A DNA stretch of 27,154 nucleotides, from positions 1 to 27,154 of the forward strand of contig LVLI01000457.1 of NCBI GenBank assembly GCA_001687465.1. The letters are read 5' to 3'. A model generated the notes under the pieces. That model saw nothing but the letters and a program-made list of their open reading frames with translations. It was not told the origin of the DNA and did no database searches. Shown piece by piece: positions 9,382-19,554 of the stretch (within the stretch, counting starts at the first letter, position 1; the number at the start of each line of letters is the position of its first letter). This DNA is from Halocafeteria seosinensis (taxonomy: Eukaryota > Sar > Bigyra > Bicosoecida). Position numbers and translations under genes: made by a program.

Positions 9382-9924
9382 CTATTCCCTCGTGTTTGGT
9401 ACATTGACAGAAATATTCAGCTTGGGCTCAGCGATTACTTCCTCCAGCCTATTTTCTTTGAATCGATGCAGGACTGCCTCCACGAACCTCACCACGAAAA
9501 TACCGCAATCGATCCCATTGCCCTGTTGTGGTACATCGATACGGTGGTAGGCTATCAGTGGGAGCTCTTCGGACAGAATGTCATGAGCTTCCCGCCACTT
9601 CATCTTGTACAGGTGGCTGAGCCGGTAGCCTATGGCTTCCACAGGATGTAACATCTTGGAATCGAGGAACAGCATTGGCATGGGGGCTGACGGATCTCCA
9701 AGTTTGTTTGGAAACAATACGACAAGCGAAAAGTGCATTGCATGATAAATAGGGATTATTGCAACCTCTTTACTTAAATCGTCTCTTTGGAGATGACGAC
9801 AAGCGTCCGCATCTGTACCTCCTATAATGCACGGATAGAAAAGGCTGGTAAAGATTCGTACCTTCGCAAACTGGCGAGGAGAGAGTACACACCTTACGAT
9901 ATACAAGAGGGATACGTCCAACAT
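9382..9924 (-). CDS. C48 (Ulp1/SENP-type) cysteine protease domain, partial
   Basis: A 180-aa ORF with an ATG at 9924 and TAG at 9382-9384. It carries the complete catalytic set of SUMO/ULP peptidases: His64 in HFSLVV, Asp88 in LFLDS, Gln134 and Cys140 in a Q-x5-C block ending GIDCGIFV. The codons just upstream of the ATG encode C-W-L-T-D-S in frame, the usual W-L-x-D-x start of this domain. The true coding region therefore begins further upstream, perhaps through an exon boundary, because a stop occurs about 25 codons up. Isolated C48 domains are common in plant and algal transposons, and the neighbouring remnants suggest that origin. A host SUMO protease is the alternative. Catalytic residues are intact, so decay is recent or absent here. 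Confidence 0.75.
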   Translation of the reverse strand: MLDVSLLYIVRCVLSPRQFAKVRIFTSLFYPCIIGGTDADACRHLQRDDLSKEVAIIPIYHAMHFSLVVLFPNKLGDPSAPMPMLFLDSKMLHPVEAIGYRLSHLYKMKWREAHDILSEELPLIAYHRIDVPQQGNGIDCGIFVVRFVEAVLHRFKENRLEEVIAEPKLNISVNVPNTRE

Positions 9925-9965
9925 ACTGTCGGTTAACCAACACTGCTCCCAGCAACCACAATAAT

Positions 9966-10779
9966 GTCCATTGTGACCGATACTAGCGACGAAAGGCTAG
10001 AAAGCAATGTTGTCTGAGTAGTTATTAGTGAACGAGTCATGGCAGCGATGTTCAGGCTGCGAACGACGTACATTCGGTGAGGAGGAAACTGTTCACAACT
10101 CTCGATTCCACAATCATTTACATACGTTGCACCCAAGGACCTACGTATCTGCGGTCCCGCGCTACTGTTCTTAAGGGCCGGGAGATTCGCAGAGTCCCCG
10201 ACTTGAGATTGAAATATGCCGAAGGTAAGTTGTCAGTGTGAGTTTAGAAGCCGCACGTGCTCTCCCTGACGTTGCACCCAGCGTTGCCGCCTCATTCTTC
10301 GCTCTTCGTACGACCCTGAGTGTGCAGCCCATCCATCCATGAAGCAAAACAGTAAGTCCTGGAACAGTTGCTGTAACCACACCGAAATGCAATCATCGTG
10401 ACAGTAACCTTTAGTGTACAGAATATCTCATTACCAATACATGTAACGTGTAACATGTGGTACCGCGAGCTTTATATCTCTATAAAGTGTTGGTATTTGT
10501 GTTGACCAAACATCAGACTGAACTATAATTATCCTGCAGACAGGGTCAACGGCAAGGGAATATGACCGTTCATGCCCTAACCCGTTGGTATGTGTGAGTG
10601 TGTGGTGGCGTGGATTTCCGGTCCGAAATTCGGGCCAGTCATCCCGGTCAGCGAGAAAAGGCAAGTTGTTTCCGTTCGAAGAACGGACAGCAACCTACGA
10701 GCTTCTACAGATGCTGGAGACTACGCAAATTGGGTACTGCAAGTAGGGAAGGTGCATTGGCGTCACCGCTATCCCTTCC
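9966..10779. other. Intergenic, no convincing gene
   Basis: Only short ORFs without recognisable domains occur on either strand. The segment near 10607-10684 resembles one downstream of the helicase remnant (about 11674-11745). Shared pieces include GGTCCG, CCAGTCATCC and CGTTCGAAGAAC. Confidence 0.4.
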
Positions 10780-11654
10780 TCCCCATATGCTGATGAATAC
10801 TGAAAACATCAATAACTTTCTCAAGACCGTCTTCGGTGATCTGCAGAATCTGCACAACACCGAACGTCAACGAGAAGTTGCTACCAAAGCAATTCTTGCT
10901 CCCCACAACAAGGATGTGGAGTATGTTATTTCCAAAATCGTCACCTCTTCAACGCAGAAGATATATCACAGTGCCGAGTCTGTAGATAGTCCCGAGGAAG
11001 GCGCAGATCTTTTCCCCCCTCATCTGCTGCACTCGATTGAATCTCCTCAGCTTCCTCCGCACAGACTCAATCTTAAGGTGGGAGTGCCTGTGGTCCTCAT
11101 GCGGAACATTCATCCCGGAGCCGAGCCAGCGCAACTCCGTGTCTATAAAAAAACCCAGTTACGTGGACTGAATTACCCGGCATGCAGTCTTGTTGACATT
11201 CAAAAGTTACTCAGAGCGACTACCATGTGTAACTACGCTATCAACAATGGTGTATATGTCTGTCTGTGCTTCCTCCGACTCAATGAGTCACGAAGCTCCA
11301 ACTGACGCTGGCTTGGCAAATGGGAGGCGGCTGATAGTCCAGGAGCTGACGGACACATTGATCAAGGCTGAAATTGCAACAGCACCACCATTCTGCTTTC
11401 GAAGCTCACCATTGTCCCCTCCGATAATGACGTATATATACCCAACATGAAAAGAACTCAATTTCCAATCCGCTCTGCGTTCGCGATGACCGTGAATAAA
11501 GCGCAAGGGGCTTTACTTGCGTAGGGCGTGCTTTTCGCACGGCCAGCTCTACGTCGGCCTCTCTAGAGTACGCAATTCTCAAAGCATAGTCGTCTTCACG
11601 CATGGAGAAAGGTTTACACTTACAAATGTCGTGTACCGACATGTCCTGAAGTGA
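10780..11654 (+). pseudogene. Pif1/Helitron-type helicase C-terminal remnant
   Basis: Successive segments on the plus strand match the C-terminal half of Pif1-like helicases, as in Helitrons. ERQREVATKAILAPHNKDVE and PPHRLNLKVGVPVVLMRN lie in one frame, and a GLANGRRLIVQEL segment in a second. RTQFPIRSAFAMTVNKAQG (motif V region) is back in the first, and a GQLYVGLSRV segment (motif VI) lies in the second again, ending at TGA 11652-11654. At least three frame changes, an in-frame TAG after motif V, and about 200 bp of extra sequence between the first two blocks show it is dead. The Walker A and B part is missing. It is a truncated Helitron or Pif1-related element. Confidence 0.8.
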
Positions 11655-11900
11655 CGAACAACCCCGGTTGTAATGAGTTAGATTGCGGTCCGGAATCCGG
11701 ACGGAAGGACCAGTCATCCAAGTTTTCCCCGTTCGAAGAACTGGCGTCAACTTGTTCATGATAAATACACACAGCTACAAGCCGTGTTTGAAACGAAACA
11801 ACGAACACACAAGTCTTCTGATTCAGATACGAAGTCTGACGAACATAATGATGAAGACGATTGTCAAAGTATCGGCCGAAATTTGAGTAACTTCATCATT
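11655..11900. other. No gene seen
   Basis: A short spacer between the helicase remnant and the convergent hAT-like remnant. It contains the stretch (about 11674-11745) that is similar to sequence upstream of the helicase remnant. Confidence 0.4.
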
Positions 11901-12575
11901 TTACTCGTGCAAACCATCCACACGTATATTTTTTAAGCCTTTTTTTGAAATAGTTTGCTTCCCGGAGGCGGGCGCGCAGCCGGGAACGTGTTCCAACCAC
12001 CCTACCGCAGGGCCCCGTGCGGGCACTACAGCTGGAGCAGTGGATGCCTCTGCGCAGTCAGCGGCTATTTGTCCGGATCCCATGTACGATAACTTCCGGA
12101 GCAATTTAATTAATTGATTGGCACCGTCCAGTTTGTTGATCATAGTTTCAACCATGAGGTCTCCACCATGGGCCAAACGCCTGGCACGAAAGACATGCTT
12201 AAACAGATTAACACCCTTTACCATGTAGGAAGCATTATCGCTAGATATTGCAACTAGTTGTTCTGGTTTGATGCCATAGTCCTCTAATACATCCAGGGTT
12301 ATTTTCTCAACAAATTCCCATTATACTTCCTGGGAGTTGCAACTTGCAACATCTAGAACAATGGGCTTTTCAATGTCAACGCTTATTAGTACAACCAGAA
12401 AGCAAGGCATACTGAGAAGCTTCGACGGGGATTCATCCATTACACCCAGCACCATGGAACAAGTGATGGGGCAGTAGGGGCTTGGATGAGAAGTGTCCCA
12501 GTGGCCGCCTACCGTGAATGTACCAGCATCGACGCAACTGAAAGCAACTGCAGCGACGATCGCGATCCCCTTGAT
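11901..12575 (-). pseudogene. hAT-like (DUF659-type) transposase fragment with internal stop
   Basis: One minus-strand frame runs 224 codons from 12575 to TAA at 11901-11903, broken by a TAA at 12321-12323. The residues resemble the middle of hAT-superfamily transposases. A G-x-W-D-T-S block leads into a C-x(n)-VLGVMDESPS block, then a variable segment. A YGIKPEQLVAISSDNASYMVKG segment follows, with the D-N-A-x-x-M motif expected around the second catalytic aspartate. The C-terminal dimerisation domain is absent. Short interrupted minus-strand frames up to about 13130 may be its N-terminal part, but cannot be joined reliably. It is a dead transposon copy, unrelated in position to the hAT MITE at 3077. 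Confidence 0.5.
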
Positions 12576-13834
12576 TCAAGTTAACTCAGCAGTAGACATC
12601 ATTGTTGGTTTCTAACATATGTCTGCAGTTCCTAGTCTTACAGAATTAACAGAGTGCATTTGAATTACCAGGTTTCCCATCTTCCAAGGCATCCATCATC
12701 CGAATGCGCGTCCGCAATGAACAAAACCAGAGAATAGGGCATCCTAACTCGGAAGTGTGGAGTCGTCCTCTTTTCAATTAGATGGATTCCGGGGCCTGGT
12801 GGACGAAGCTGTTGAACGCTTTGAGTTCTTGCGACTTCTCTATGAAGTTTGACAAAACACTGTTTTTCCTCTTCCTTGCAGTATAGATGATACCATAGAG
12901 ACGTTGTTGCCCAAACTAGGCATGATCCCTGAGAGTTCCTGCCCTAGCGACGTCTCTGGCGCGCTTGGATGTTCATTCCCCTCCAATGCAACCCCGTCTG
13001 CAGTATCCAATGCCAATAGCATCTCCTGTTATAGCATTCGCCTATGATGTTTAGCAGTCGCAACATGAGCCACCATCCTCCTCATCTGCCATAATTTGCT
13101 TCCTCTGAGTCAAGCTGCAGGTACACTCGCTTCCTGTGACATCATAGTGTGTATGGGAGAGTTTGCGATCCATGCGTCACGTATACCGGCACGGTTTATG
13201 AAATTCTCCCGGATTCGAATTTACGACCCGCGCGGTTATGCAGGCTGAGCTTGACCCCGCGCCCGGGCGAAACGGTTCGGCCTCGGGCCCGGGCGCGCGC
13301 CTCATAAGGGATCATCCTTAGGGATGGCCCTAAGTACACCGCCCCTCCCACGCGCCCCAAACGGAACGGACCACATGATTGTTATAAGCAGAGCGTACCA
13401 TAAATTGTAAAGAGATAGCAATGCGAAGGAGTGGGCAAAGCGGTATCTTCCGCGAAGGAAGATCACCAATCAAGTGTAAGAATACAAGTCTATATATGTG
13501 TGCTATATGCAACACGAAGAACTGGTTCCCGGACCTTGATTTTGCAAAGTCCATGACGTGACAACACGCCCCGAGTAACATGAAGTATCTGGGCGTAACG
13601 CTACCTCAGCAGCTCAATTTCTCAACGGGCTGCAATGAGGGCAAGAGTTTACCCGGTGGGAGGGGGCTGCCCTGGGGGCGATATAAAGCTTCCCGGGCGC
13701 AGGTGACTGTGGGTGGGCCCGATTTCTCGGTCCGCATCCTCTATTTTATCCTATCCACTTAAAAAATTTTTGGGATTTTTTGAGGTGCATGCAAAGTATG
13801 GACACTGCGATGGTGTGCGCTTTTACAAAGTTGT
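12576..13834. other. Intergenic / degraded repeat, GC-rich patch
   Basis: There is no intact gene. Minus-strand scraps at 12840-13130 may belong to the adjacent hAT-like remnant. A GC-rich patch occupies about 13228-13300. The words GCCTCATAAGGGAT and GGATGGCC (13300-13327) recur inverted near 19232-19262. The last 150 bp before 13835 contain ATATAAAG at 13681-13688 and an A/T tract at 13758-13785, and are the likely promoter and 5' UTR of the epimerase gene. Confidence 0.4.
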
Positions 13835-16209
13835 ATGCCCCGGTTAGCAATGAAAGTTGGAATGGTTCAGTATGCGACAGTTTTGCTGTCGTGTGCTCTG
13901 TTGTCAACGCTGCTTTTGTTTTTTGAGTCGTCGGCAACCCCGCCAGGCAGTTCTACCATCGTAGACCAAGTAGGCAGCTCGAAAATTCAAGGCGATTGCG
14001 GGCTGGATCACAGTGGCGTTTTGAATGTTTGGGTTGTTTACGGAACACGACCAGAACTCATCAAATTGGCGCCGGTAGTGTGGGCGCTGCAGAAAGAGAG
14101 AGGCGTGCGAATTTGCGTGATCAATACAGGACAACACGGGTCCCTTACTGACACATTAGCATCCCACTTTCGGATTACCGACGATGTTAGGTTTATCCTG
14201 AACAGGTCTACTTCACTGAATGCATTATTTGTGAATGTGCATAGGTCTTTGGCACAACTTTTGGTTGGTCATGGCCGAACGACGTTTGTTGTACAAGGGG
14301 ATACAACAACAGCGGCCGCTGCTGGATGGGCCTCCTTCCTGCATGGAGATTCGCACCTAATTCATGTAGAGTCTGGCCTGAGAACAGGGTCGCTTAGGTC
14401 GCCTTACCCTGAGGAATTGAACAGAAGAATCTTAGGACAAATGTGTACCCTTTGTTTTGCCCCGACAGTAACCTCTTTGTCGAATCTCCAGGAAGAGCAT
14501 ATTGACCGTGGCAGATTGTTCCTCGTGGGCAATACAGGTACGTGCATCACACCTTTTCAACGAGGAAACTAAACATTTCTCCAGTAACGTCCCGCAGTCA
14601 TAGACGCGCTGTATTACACGTTGTCGAATGTTGCATCGAAAGAATTGCAACTTCGCGACATGGAGACTGGAGCAGACTTGGCTTTCACGAGGTACGGAGA
14701 ATAAGTGAATGTTAGCCAATTATCTTGATATTGATTAATTTTTTGAATAATGACAGAAAGGCGCTTATGTCAAAACGAAGAGTTGTATTAGTAACAACAC
14801 ATCGAAGAGAGCGTATTGGTGAACCGATGCAAGTATTATTCAAGGTGATTCGAGATGCGGCTTTGAAATATACCGACTCTGTTTTCTTCCTACCACTGCA
14901 CCCGAATCCTGAAGTTCGCGCCGCGATGGGAGACAAACGGCTACTTGATATCCCGAATATAGTACTCATCATGCCCCCTGCATACCCTGATTTCGTTATC
15001 CTGCTTAGCATGGCTTCGATCGTGGTGTCTGATTCTGGTGGAATACAGGAAGAAGCTAGCTCTCTGGGAATTCCACTCCTGATTACGCGGAAATACTCCG
15101 AAAGAATGGAAGCTGTTGATAATGGAAATGCAATTCTGGTCGGCGACAAAGCGGAAAAACTCCAGTCTACGCTGTCACAGCTGCTTGAAAATGATCATAT
15201 TTTCACAAGCATGGCGAAGAAAACCAACGCTTTCGGAAATGGTAATTCAGCAAACGCACTGGTATCTATAATGATGCGTCACAAGGATACTCTACTGCAG
15301 CCCCCTGAGGTGAAAAGAGATTTTACTGACAAGATCCGCACAAACATGCACTTCGGTGACAGTGCTCCGAATACACAGTTTTCCGTGAATCGTAGCGACG
15401 GAGATATAACGGTTATAGTTCAGGTCTTCCGAAAGAGTCCCGAACTGCTTGATATGCAGCTTCAAGCTTTACTATCTTCGAGTAAGAGGCCGAAGGAAAT
15501 TATTGTCGTGCAGAATGAAAATCGAGCTGACTTCAAGAAGGTATTGCTGAAGTATCCGCATGTGAAACATATTCATTCTGTGAATAAAAACTTGAGGTTT
15601 CATGGTCGTTTTCTGCTTCCTTTAATGGCAGAGACTGAATTTTGTGCAGTAGTTGATGACGACGCTATTCCAGGCTCTGGATACCTTGAGTATGCTGTTG
15701 ACAATGTGAGGGAACTACATGGATTGATAGGTTCTTCCGCTCGGATTGTAGCAGAATCGGACTTCAGTCGTTATTGCGCTCACAAACTTGTTGGCAATCA
15801 GCAAATTTGCGACTATCCCAATGTTAACTGGGACGCGGTTGGTGCCGACCATCTCGAAGTAGACTTTGTAGGCCATTGGTGGGTGTTTCGGACTGAATGG
15901 GCGTACACCATGTGGAGAGTACCGTCCCCGACGTTTGACACCGGTGAAGATATTAGTTTTGCCGCTATTTTATTCCTGTTGGATAATATACGGTCTTACG
16001 TGCTTCGTCCCCGCACACGAGCGGAAATACCAGAGATAGGAATTCCTTCGAGGCTTAAAGCGTCTACTAGGGGAGCCCAAACTACACATGCAGCAGAAAG
16101 GAAACAGCGGATCCGGTTGATCAATTATTGGCGGGAGCAAGGCTGGATCCCTGTGTTATCAAGGCGAAAGAGGAGGGTGGAACAGAACAAGAATCTTACG
16201 CCTCCCTAA
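13835..16209 (+). CDS. UDP-GlcNAc 2-epimerase fused to GT-A glycosyltransferase, membrane-anchored
   Basis: Three exons, join 13835-14537, 14598-14691, 14757-16209, give 749 aa; the introns (60 and 65 bp) restore a continuous family alignment. Residues 11-30 are a signal anchor. Residues ~63-440 are a WecB/NeuC-type UDP-N-acetylglucosamine 2-epimerase with the key residues kept: YGTRPELIK (Lys77), QGDTTT (Asp156), HVESGLRTG (Glu179), YPEE (Glu193/194), THRRE (His281) and SDSGGIQEE (357-365). It should make UDP-ManNAc, or ManNAc plus UDP. Residues ~480-690 are a second, GT-A-like domain with VVDDDA (566-568, metal/nucleotide-sugar site), VDFVGHWW (634-641) and TGEDISF (661-667). The fusion suggests that ManNAc-type donor formation is coupled to transfer in a secretory compartment, but this is inference. 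If the epimerase is luminal it would need its donor imported. The stop is TAA. Confidence 0.88.
14538..14597 (+). other. Intron 1 of epimerase-glycosyltransferase gene (60 bp)
   Basis: The donor is GTACGT after ACAG and the acceptor is CCCGCAG. Splicing creates a GNTVIDAL block, the expected WecB continuation; without it the frame ends at a stop within 15 codons. Phase 1 intron. Confidence 0.85.
14692..14756 (+). other. Intron 2 of epimerase-glycosyltransferase gene (65 bp)
   Basis: The donor is GTACGG after ACGAG and the acceptor is TGACAG. TTGATTAAT about 20 bases upstream of the acceptor is a branch-point candidate. Splicing joins FTR to KALMSKRR ahead of the LVTTHRRE block. Phase 2 intron. 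Confidence 0.8.
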
Positions 16210-16640
16210 AACTTGCTAATAAGTTTGAATTGTTAAGATTCTGAAGGGTGATAATTGAAGTCCATGCGTGCAAACCGTAACCGTGGGCCAGCTTTTAGCG
16301 AATTAGATTGGGGCAAGTTTGATTTTGAGGGCAAAATCTTTCCTTGGTTTCGACTCCGTCGAGGTCCTCGACGGTGTAACGCGCCGAAGACCCCTCGATG
16401 ATGTTATAGTGTAGTAGTTGCCGTGGTCAATGAGCTAGACCCAGTGACCAAAATTATGTTTTTGGAGATATAAAACCATCAAAGCATGAGAAGGATTATC
16501 TAATAACTTGCAGATATTGTTCTTATTCAATTCATCATAGGTTTTTATCGGGACGTGTAACCGTGTAAATTGTTGGAGCTGAGATTCGCTCAGGGCTATC
16601 TTTTGTAATTTTTTAATTAATTAGTTTTTTATTCACCATT
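16210..16640. other. Intergenic between convergent genes
   Basis: No gene is seen. A small hairpin, CCGTCGAGG / CCTCGACGG (16356-16374, 1-nt loop), lies in the 3' flank of the epimerase gene. From about 16440 the DNA becomes more AT-rich toward the C48/RING remnant. Confidence 0.4.
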
Positions 16641-17533
16641 CTATAATACTCTTTTTAGAAAAACGAAGCTTAAAAATGCTGATTCGGGAAGGGGGTAACA
16701 ATCTAGACAGGCAAAGTGATTACAGAGTTTCCATAAATAAACGAAAGCCGGTTTTTCTTTGAGACAAATGGGGCAGTCTTCAAAATAAGGGTTTTTCAGA
16801 GAACTAAAAGGAACACGCTGGATATTGGGACGAAAGTAACGACGAACGGCACTATATTGGGCTTTTTCAAGTGCTATCTGACGATATGATTCACCGGTAT
16901 AACAGTTTAAGTCCCAATCTGCGCCGTGTTGTTCAAAGAATCTGACCATATATAGAGGAGCGGTAGTTAACGACTGCCCATAACGGGGAAAAAATCCACG
17001 GTTCTTTTTCCTAATGACATTCATTAGGCTGAATATAATTAGTAACTAGATATCTGGCGAATTCATACTTGCGACACTGGAGGGCACGAACAACATCAAC
17101 AGGTTCCACCACTGTTTCAGTGCAGAGAAATCATGTTGAACTGTCGGCGATTTACTGCTGTCATAACCTCTGATGGTGTGGGTGTCCAACTCGATGGAGA
17201 TAACAGGCCAATGATTCCCGTTGGGGTTCACGAAGAAGATTATGCGTTCATACTTTTCCACCTCCAAGAGGCATTCGTATCGTTTCAGGAAAACCATATA
17301 GTATTTTCGAAGACAACTTGTACGACGCTAACACTGTACTCTTCTTTCGACGGTTTTGCCTTGCTTTGTCCATCAGCATAACTCTCCAAAAGGAGTCCCA
17401 AAATATCGTCGTTCAGCCACCCATCTCGTTTGACCAGACGCCAGCAATCCTGTCTGAATAAAAAATATCTTTGACCACCGTTGCCTTGTGATGGGTTCTT
17501 TTGAACCTCTCGGGAAACTTCTAGTGAACACAT
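16641..17533 (-). pseudogene. Second C48-type protease remnant followed by RING-like ORF
   Basis: Three successive minus-strand frames. The first (17533-17285) contains DGWLNDDILGLLLESY, the W-L-x-D-D start of a C48 domain. The second (17297-17046) contains YERIIFFVNPNGNHWPVI and a following GYDSSKS, supplying the His and Asp. A Q-x5-C block is not found in frame, though the other frame past 17080 has a cysteine-containing segment. The third (17024-16641, ATG start, 127 aa) has CPIC and, 17 residues further on, CNHFACLDC, the first six or so ligands of a C3HC4 RING; the last C-x2-C is missing. It is probably one decayed mobile-element or viral gene, or two. Local AT content is higher than in flanking host DNA. 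It differs in family from the protease at 9382. Confidence 0.5.
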
Positions 17534-18022
17534 AAAACAGCCTCACGATGGTGTCGTTGGAGGTCCAACATATATCGAAGAGCTGTGTACTCGTTTATGT
17601 GAGCACTAATCCCCGTTGTAGGCTGGGACAAAATTCATTCAGTGAAATCTTCAAAAGCTCACCCTGCGCCTTGCACTACTTCAACCTGTGGAAATAGAGG
17701 CCTCATACGAATGCACATAGATTGTTTTGCGAGCGACATTGCATCCTACAGAAAGCGGACTCAACAAAAACAGATGTATATAGTACGATGGTACACAGTA
17801 TCAGTAGATACACGAAGGGAGGGGGAATAGCTCGAAAACACCAAACATTTCTAGTTCCGGTTCAACCTGTTGATTGTTACCAAATTAACTTCCCCCGGGA
17901 GCCGGCGGGACGTGGTGCGTATCGTTTTACGGCGGTTGGAACTTGATGCCTCAAATTTTGAAGTCTACTTCAAAAGCGAGGGAGCAATTCCGAAGAATCC
18001 TGATAATCACGTGTAGAAACCC
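17534..18022. other. Intergenic, no gene seen
   Basis: Only short domain-free ORFs occur. It separates the C48/RING remnant from the 3' end of the GT8 gene. Confidence 0.4.
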
Positions 18023-19102
18023 TCATATTCTCCGGCGATACGGTCCGCCGACACAAGCGTTGCAGTTATATGGTTCCCATAGCCGACGGTGTGGCTTGTC
18101 AAACCTGGCTTTCCATGGCTTGTTCGGTCCCGTCCAATGAAGAATGCATGCCTTCTCGATGTCCTCTTTCCTTCTGCGCTTCAGACCGATTCCGTCTAAA
18201 TTCCAAACCCAGGAGACCTCTTCAACTGAACCGTGAACTCCCAAAAGCATTGGCGCGTTATATCCAAACCTGTAGAGTTGTCTGTGCTTGTTAGCATCCA
18301 GCAGGCGTTCTATTCGCTTTGTAATGTCCTGTTGTTCCCATCTTCTCAAATGTTGTACGACTACTCCATTATTGTACGCTGGAGAGGCAGTGTTAATCTT
18401 TCCCCCCTCAAGAAACATCTCCCTCCAGTGTGTCAAGTAGGGATGGCGAAAGTCAACATGGTACTTCCGTAACGGCAACTTGCGGTACGCCAGACCGACA
18501 ACTTTCGTATTGTTGACTAGTGTGTTATCATACAGGACAGTTATATCTTGCTGGACGATGGTATCGGAGTCCAGCGATATCACTTTCTCTGGGGTATTGA
18601 CGTCTCCTTGATGGACATCTCTTAGGAACCGGTGGAGATACATTCGAGCAAAGTTGAGTGGTGTTGACATATTCGGCATGTTCTTCCGTTCTCGATATAC
18701 AATCTTCCATTCTGGTTGAAACCGTTTTATGTCAAAGGTTAAGACTCTATATCCGTAAACGTTTGTCCCCAGCGACTGGTTGTTTCTAGGATGCGATACC
18801 CTGTGCATAAGACATTCAACGCTTCTCCTGACATAGGCATGTGTTGATGGTAGAGTGAGGATGTAAATACGCAATCTCCATGGAGAGGGACAATTTGTAA
18901 TGATCGAGCGAAGACTAGCGAGGAGCCCTGGAACTGTGGCACCGTCATCGCTCTCTACAATGTTTACAAGCTCCCATGTCTGGCCGCTTTCATGCTGTTC
19001 GGCCAGTGCATCGTTGGGAATCTGAGTGGCAGTATAAATCTGAAAGGCAAGCCCATATATTAAAGTAGCATAAAACAGCACAAACACGCTTCTTCCTACC
19101 AT
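18023..19102 (-). CDS. GT8-family glycosyltransferase, type II membrane protein
   Basis: A 359-aa intronless ORF with an ATG at 19102 and TGA at 18023-18025. A signal anchor (about residues 5-22) precedes a short stem. The catalytic domain has GT8 hallmarks: VISLDSDTIVQQD with the DxD at 178-180 (Mn2+ and nucleotide-sugar binding), AYNNGVVV at 242-249, WNLDGIG at 300-306, and LHWTGPNKPW at 321-330 (the C-terminal HxxGxxKPW motif). The arrangement matches the galacturonosyltransferase-like / glycogenin / LARGE superfamily. Length is typical of the smaller GATL-type members. It retains all visible catalytic motifs, so activity is likely. The product linkage cannot be read from sequence. With the other two anchored enzymes in this window it probably works on secreted or wall glycans. 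Confidence 0.92.
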   Translation of the reverse strand: MVGRSVFVLFYATLIYGLAFQIYTATQIPNDALAEQHESGQTWELVNIVESDDGATVPGLLASLRSIITNCPSPWRLRIYILTLPSTHAYVRRSVECLMHRVSHPRNNQSLGTNVYGYRVLTFDIKRFQPEWKIVYRERKNMPNMSTPLNFARMYLHRFLRDVHQGDVNTPEKVISLDSDTIVQQDITVLYDNTLVNNTKVVGLAYRKLPLRKYHVDFRHPYLTHWREMFLEGGKINTASPAYNNGVVVQHLRRWEQQDITKRIERLLDANKHRQLYRFGYNAPMLLGVHGSVEEVSWVWNLDGIGLKRRRKEDIEKACILHWTGPNKPWKARFDKPHRRLWEPYNCNACVGGPYRRRI

Positions 19103-19486
19103 CTCTAAAAAGCATAAGCTCAGGACGACTTGCGGCTTTCAACCGAAACGACTGGTGCAAAACCTTACTCTTGGCGTCCACAAATCGACGGGCATAGATA
19201 ACACCATGCCGACGGGTAGTAGCACGAAAGTCACGGGTTAGGCCATCCCTTATGAGGCTCCCGCGGCGGAAGCCCCGCCCGTAGAAATCGGGAATCGGGC
19301 CGGGATGCTCTCCGGCAGTATGCGGGATCCCGCCGATCATCCCGGGACGCGCTGCCCGAGTATCGGATGCACTTTTTGGGATCGCCCCCCAAAAACATTG
19401 ATATTTACAGTTGTATAACCTGGTTGGAATGTATCGTACAACCATACAAAGTATATATACATGTAGTGTAATCAGATATCTTGTGT
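19103..19486. other. 5' flank of GT8 gene, GC-rich block
   Basis: A GC-rich block lies at about 19255-19365. A minus-strand frame spanning 18990-19499 crosses it but overlaps the GT8 start and has no domain. The inverted words shared with 13300-13327 are near 19232-19262. No gene is called. Confidence 0.4.
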
Positions 19487-19554
19487 CAGGCTGGCACAAA
19501 AGTTACATGTAACCCATGTCCAGGTTACATAACCCTTATACCCCGCGACGACGA
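19487..19554 (+). mobile_element. Isolated hAT terminus at edge of AT-rich island
   Basis: CAGGCTGGCACAAAAGTTAC at 19487-19506 is identical to the terminal repeat of the MITE at 3077, and is followed by the same kind of ATGTAACC subterminal words. The preceding 8 bases are TCTTGTGT. No matching inverted terminus or repeated 8-mer is seen to the right. The copy therefore breaks off within ~66 bp, exactly where the AT-rich sequence starts. Confidence 0.85.

Noticed and set aside
18990-19499. 169-codon minus-strand ORF upstream of GT8
   Set aside because: It overlaps the GT8 start in another frame, crosses the hAT terminus and a GC-rich repeat, and has no domain.
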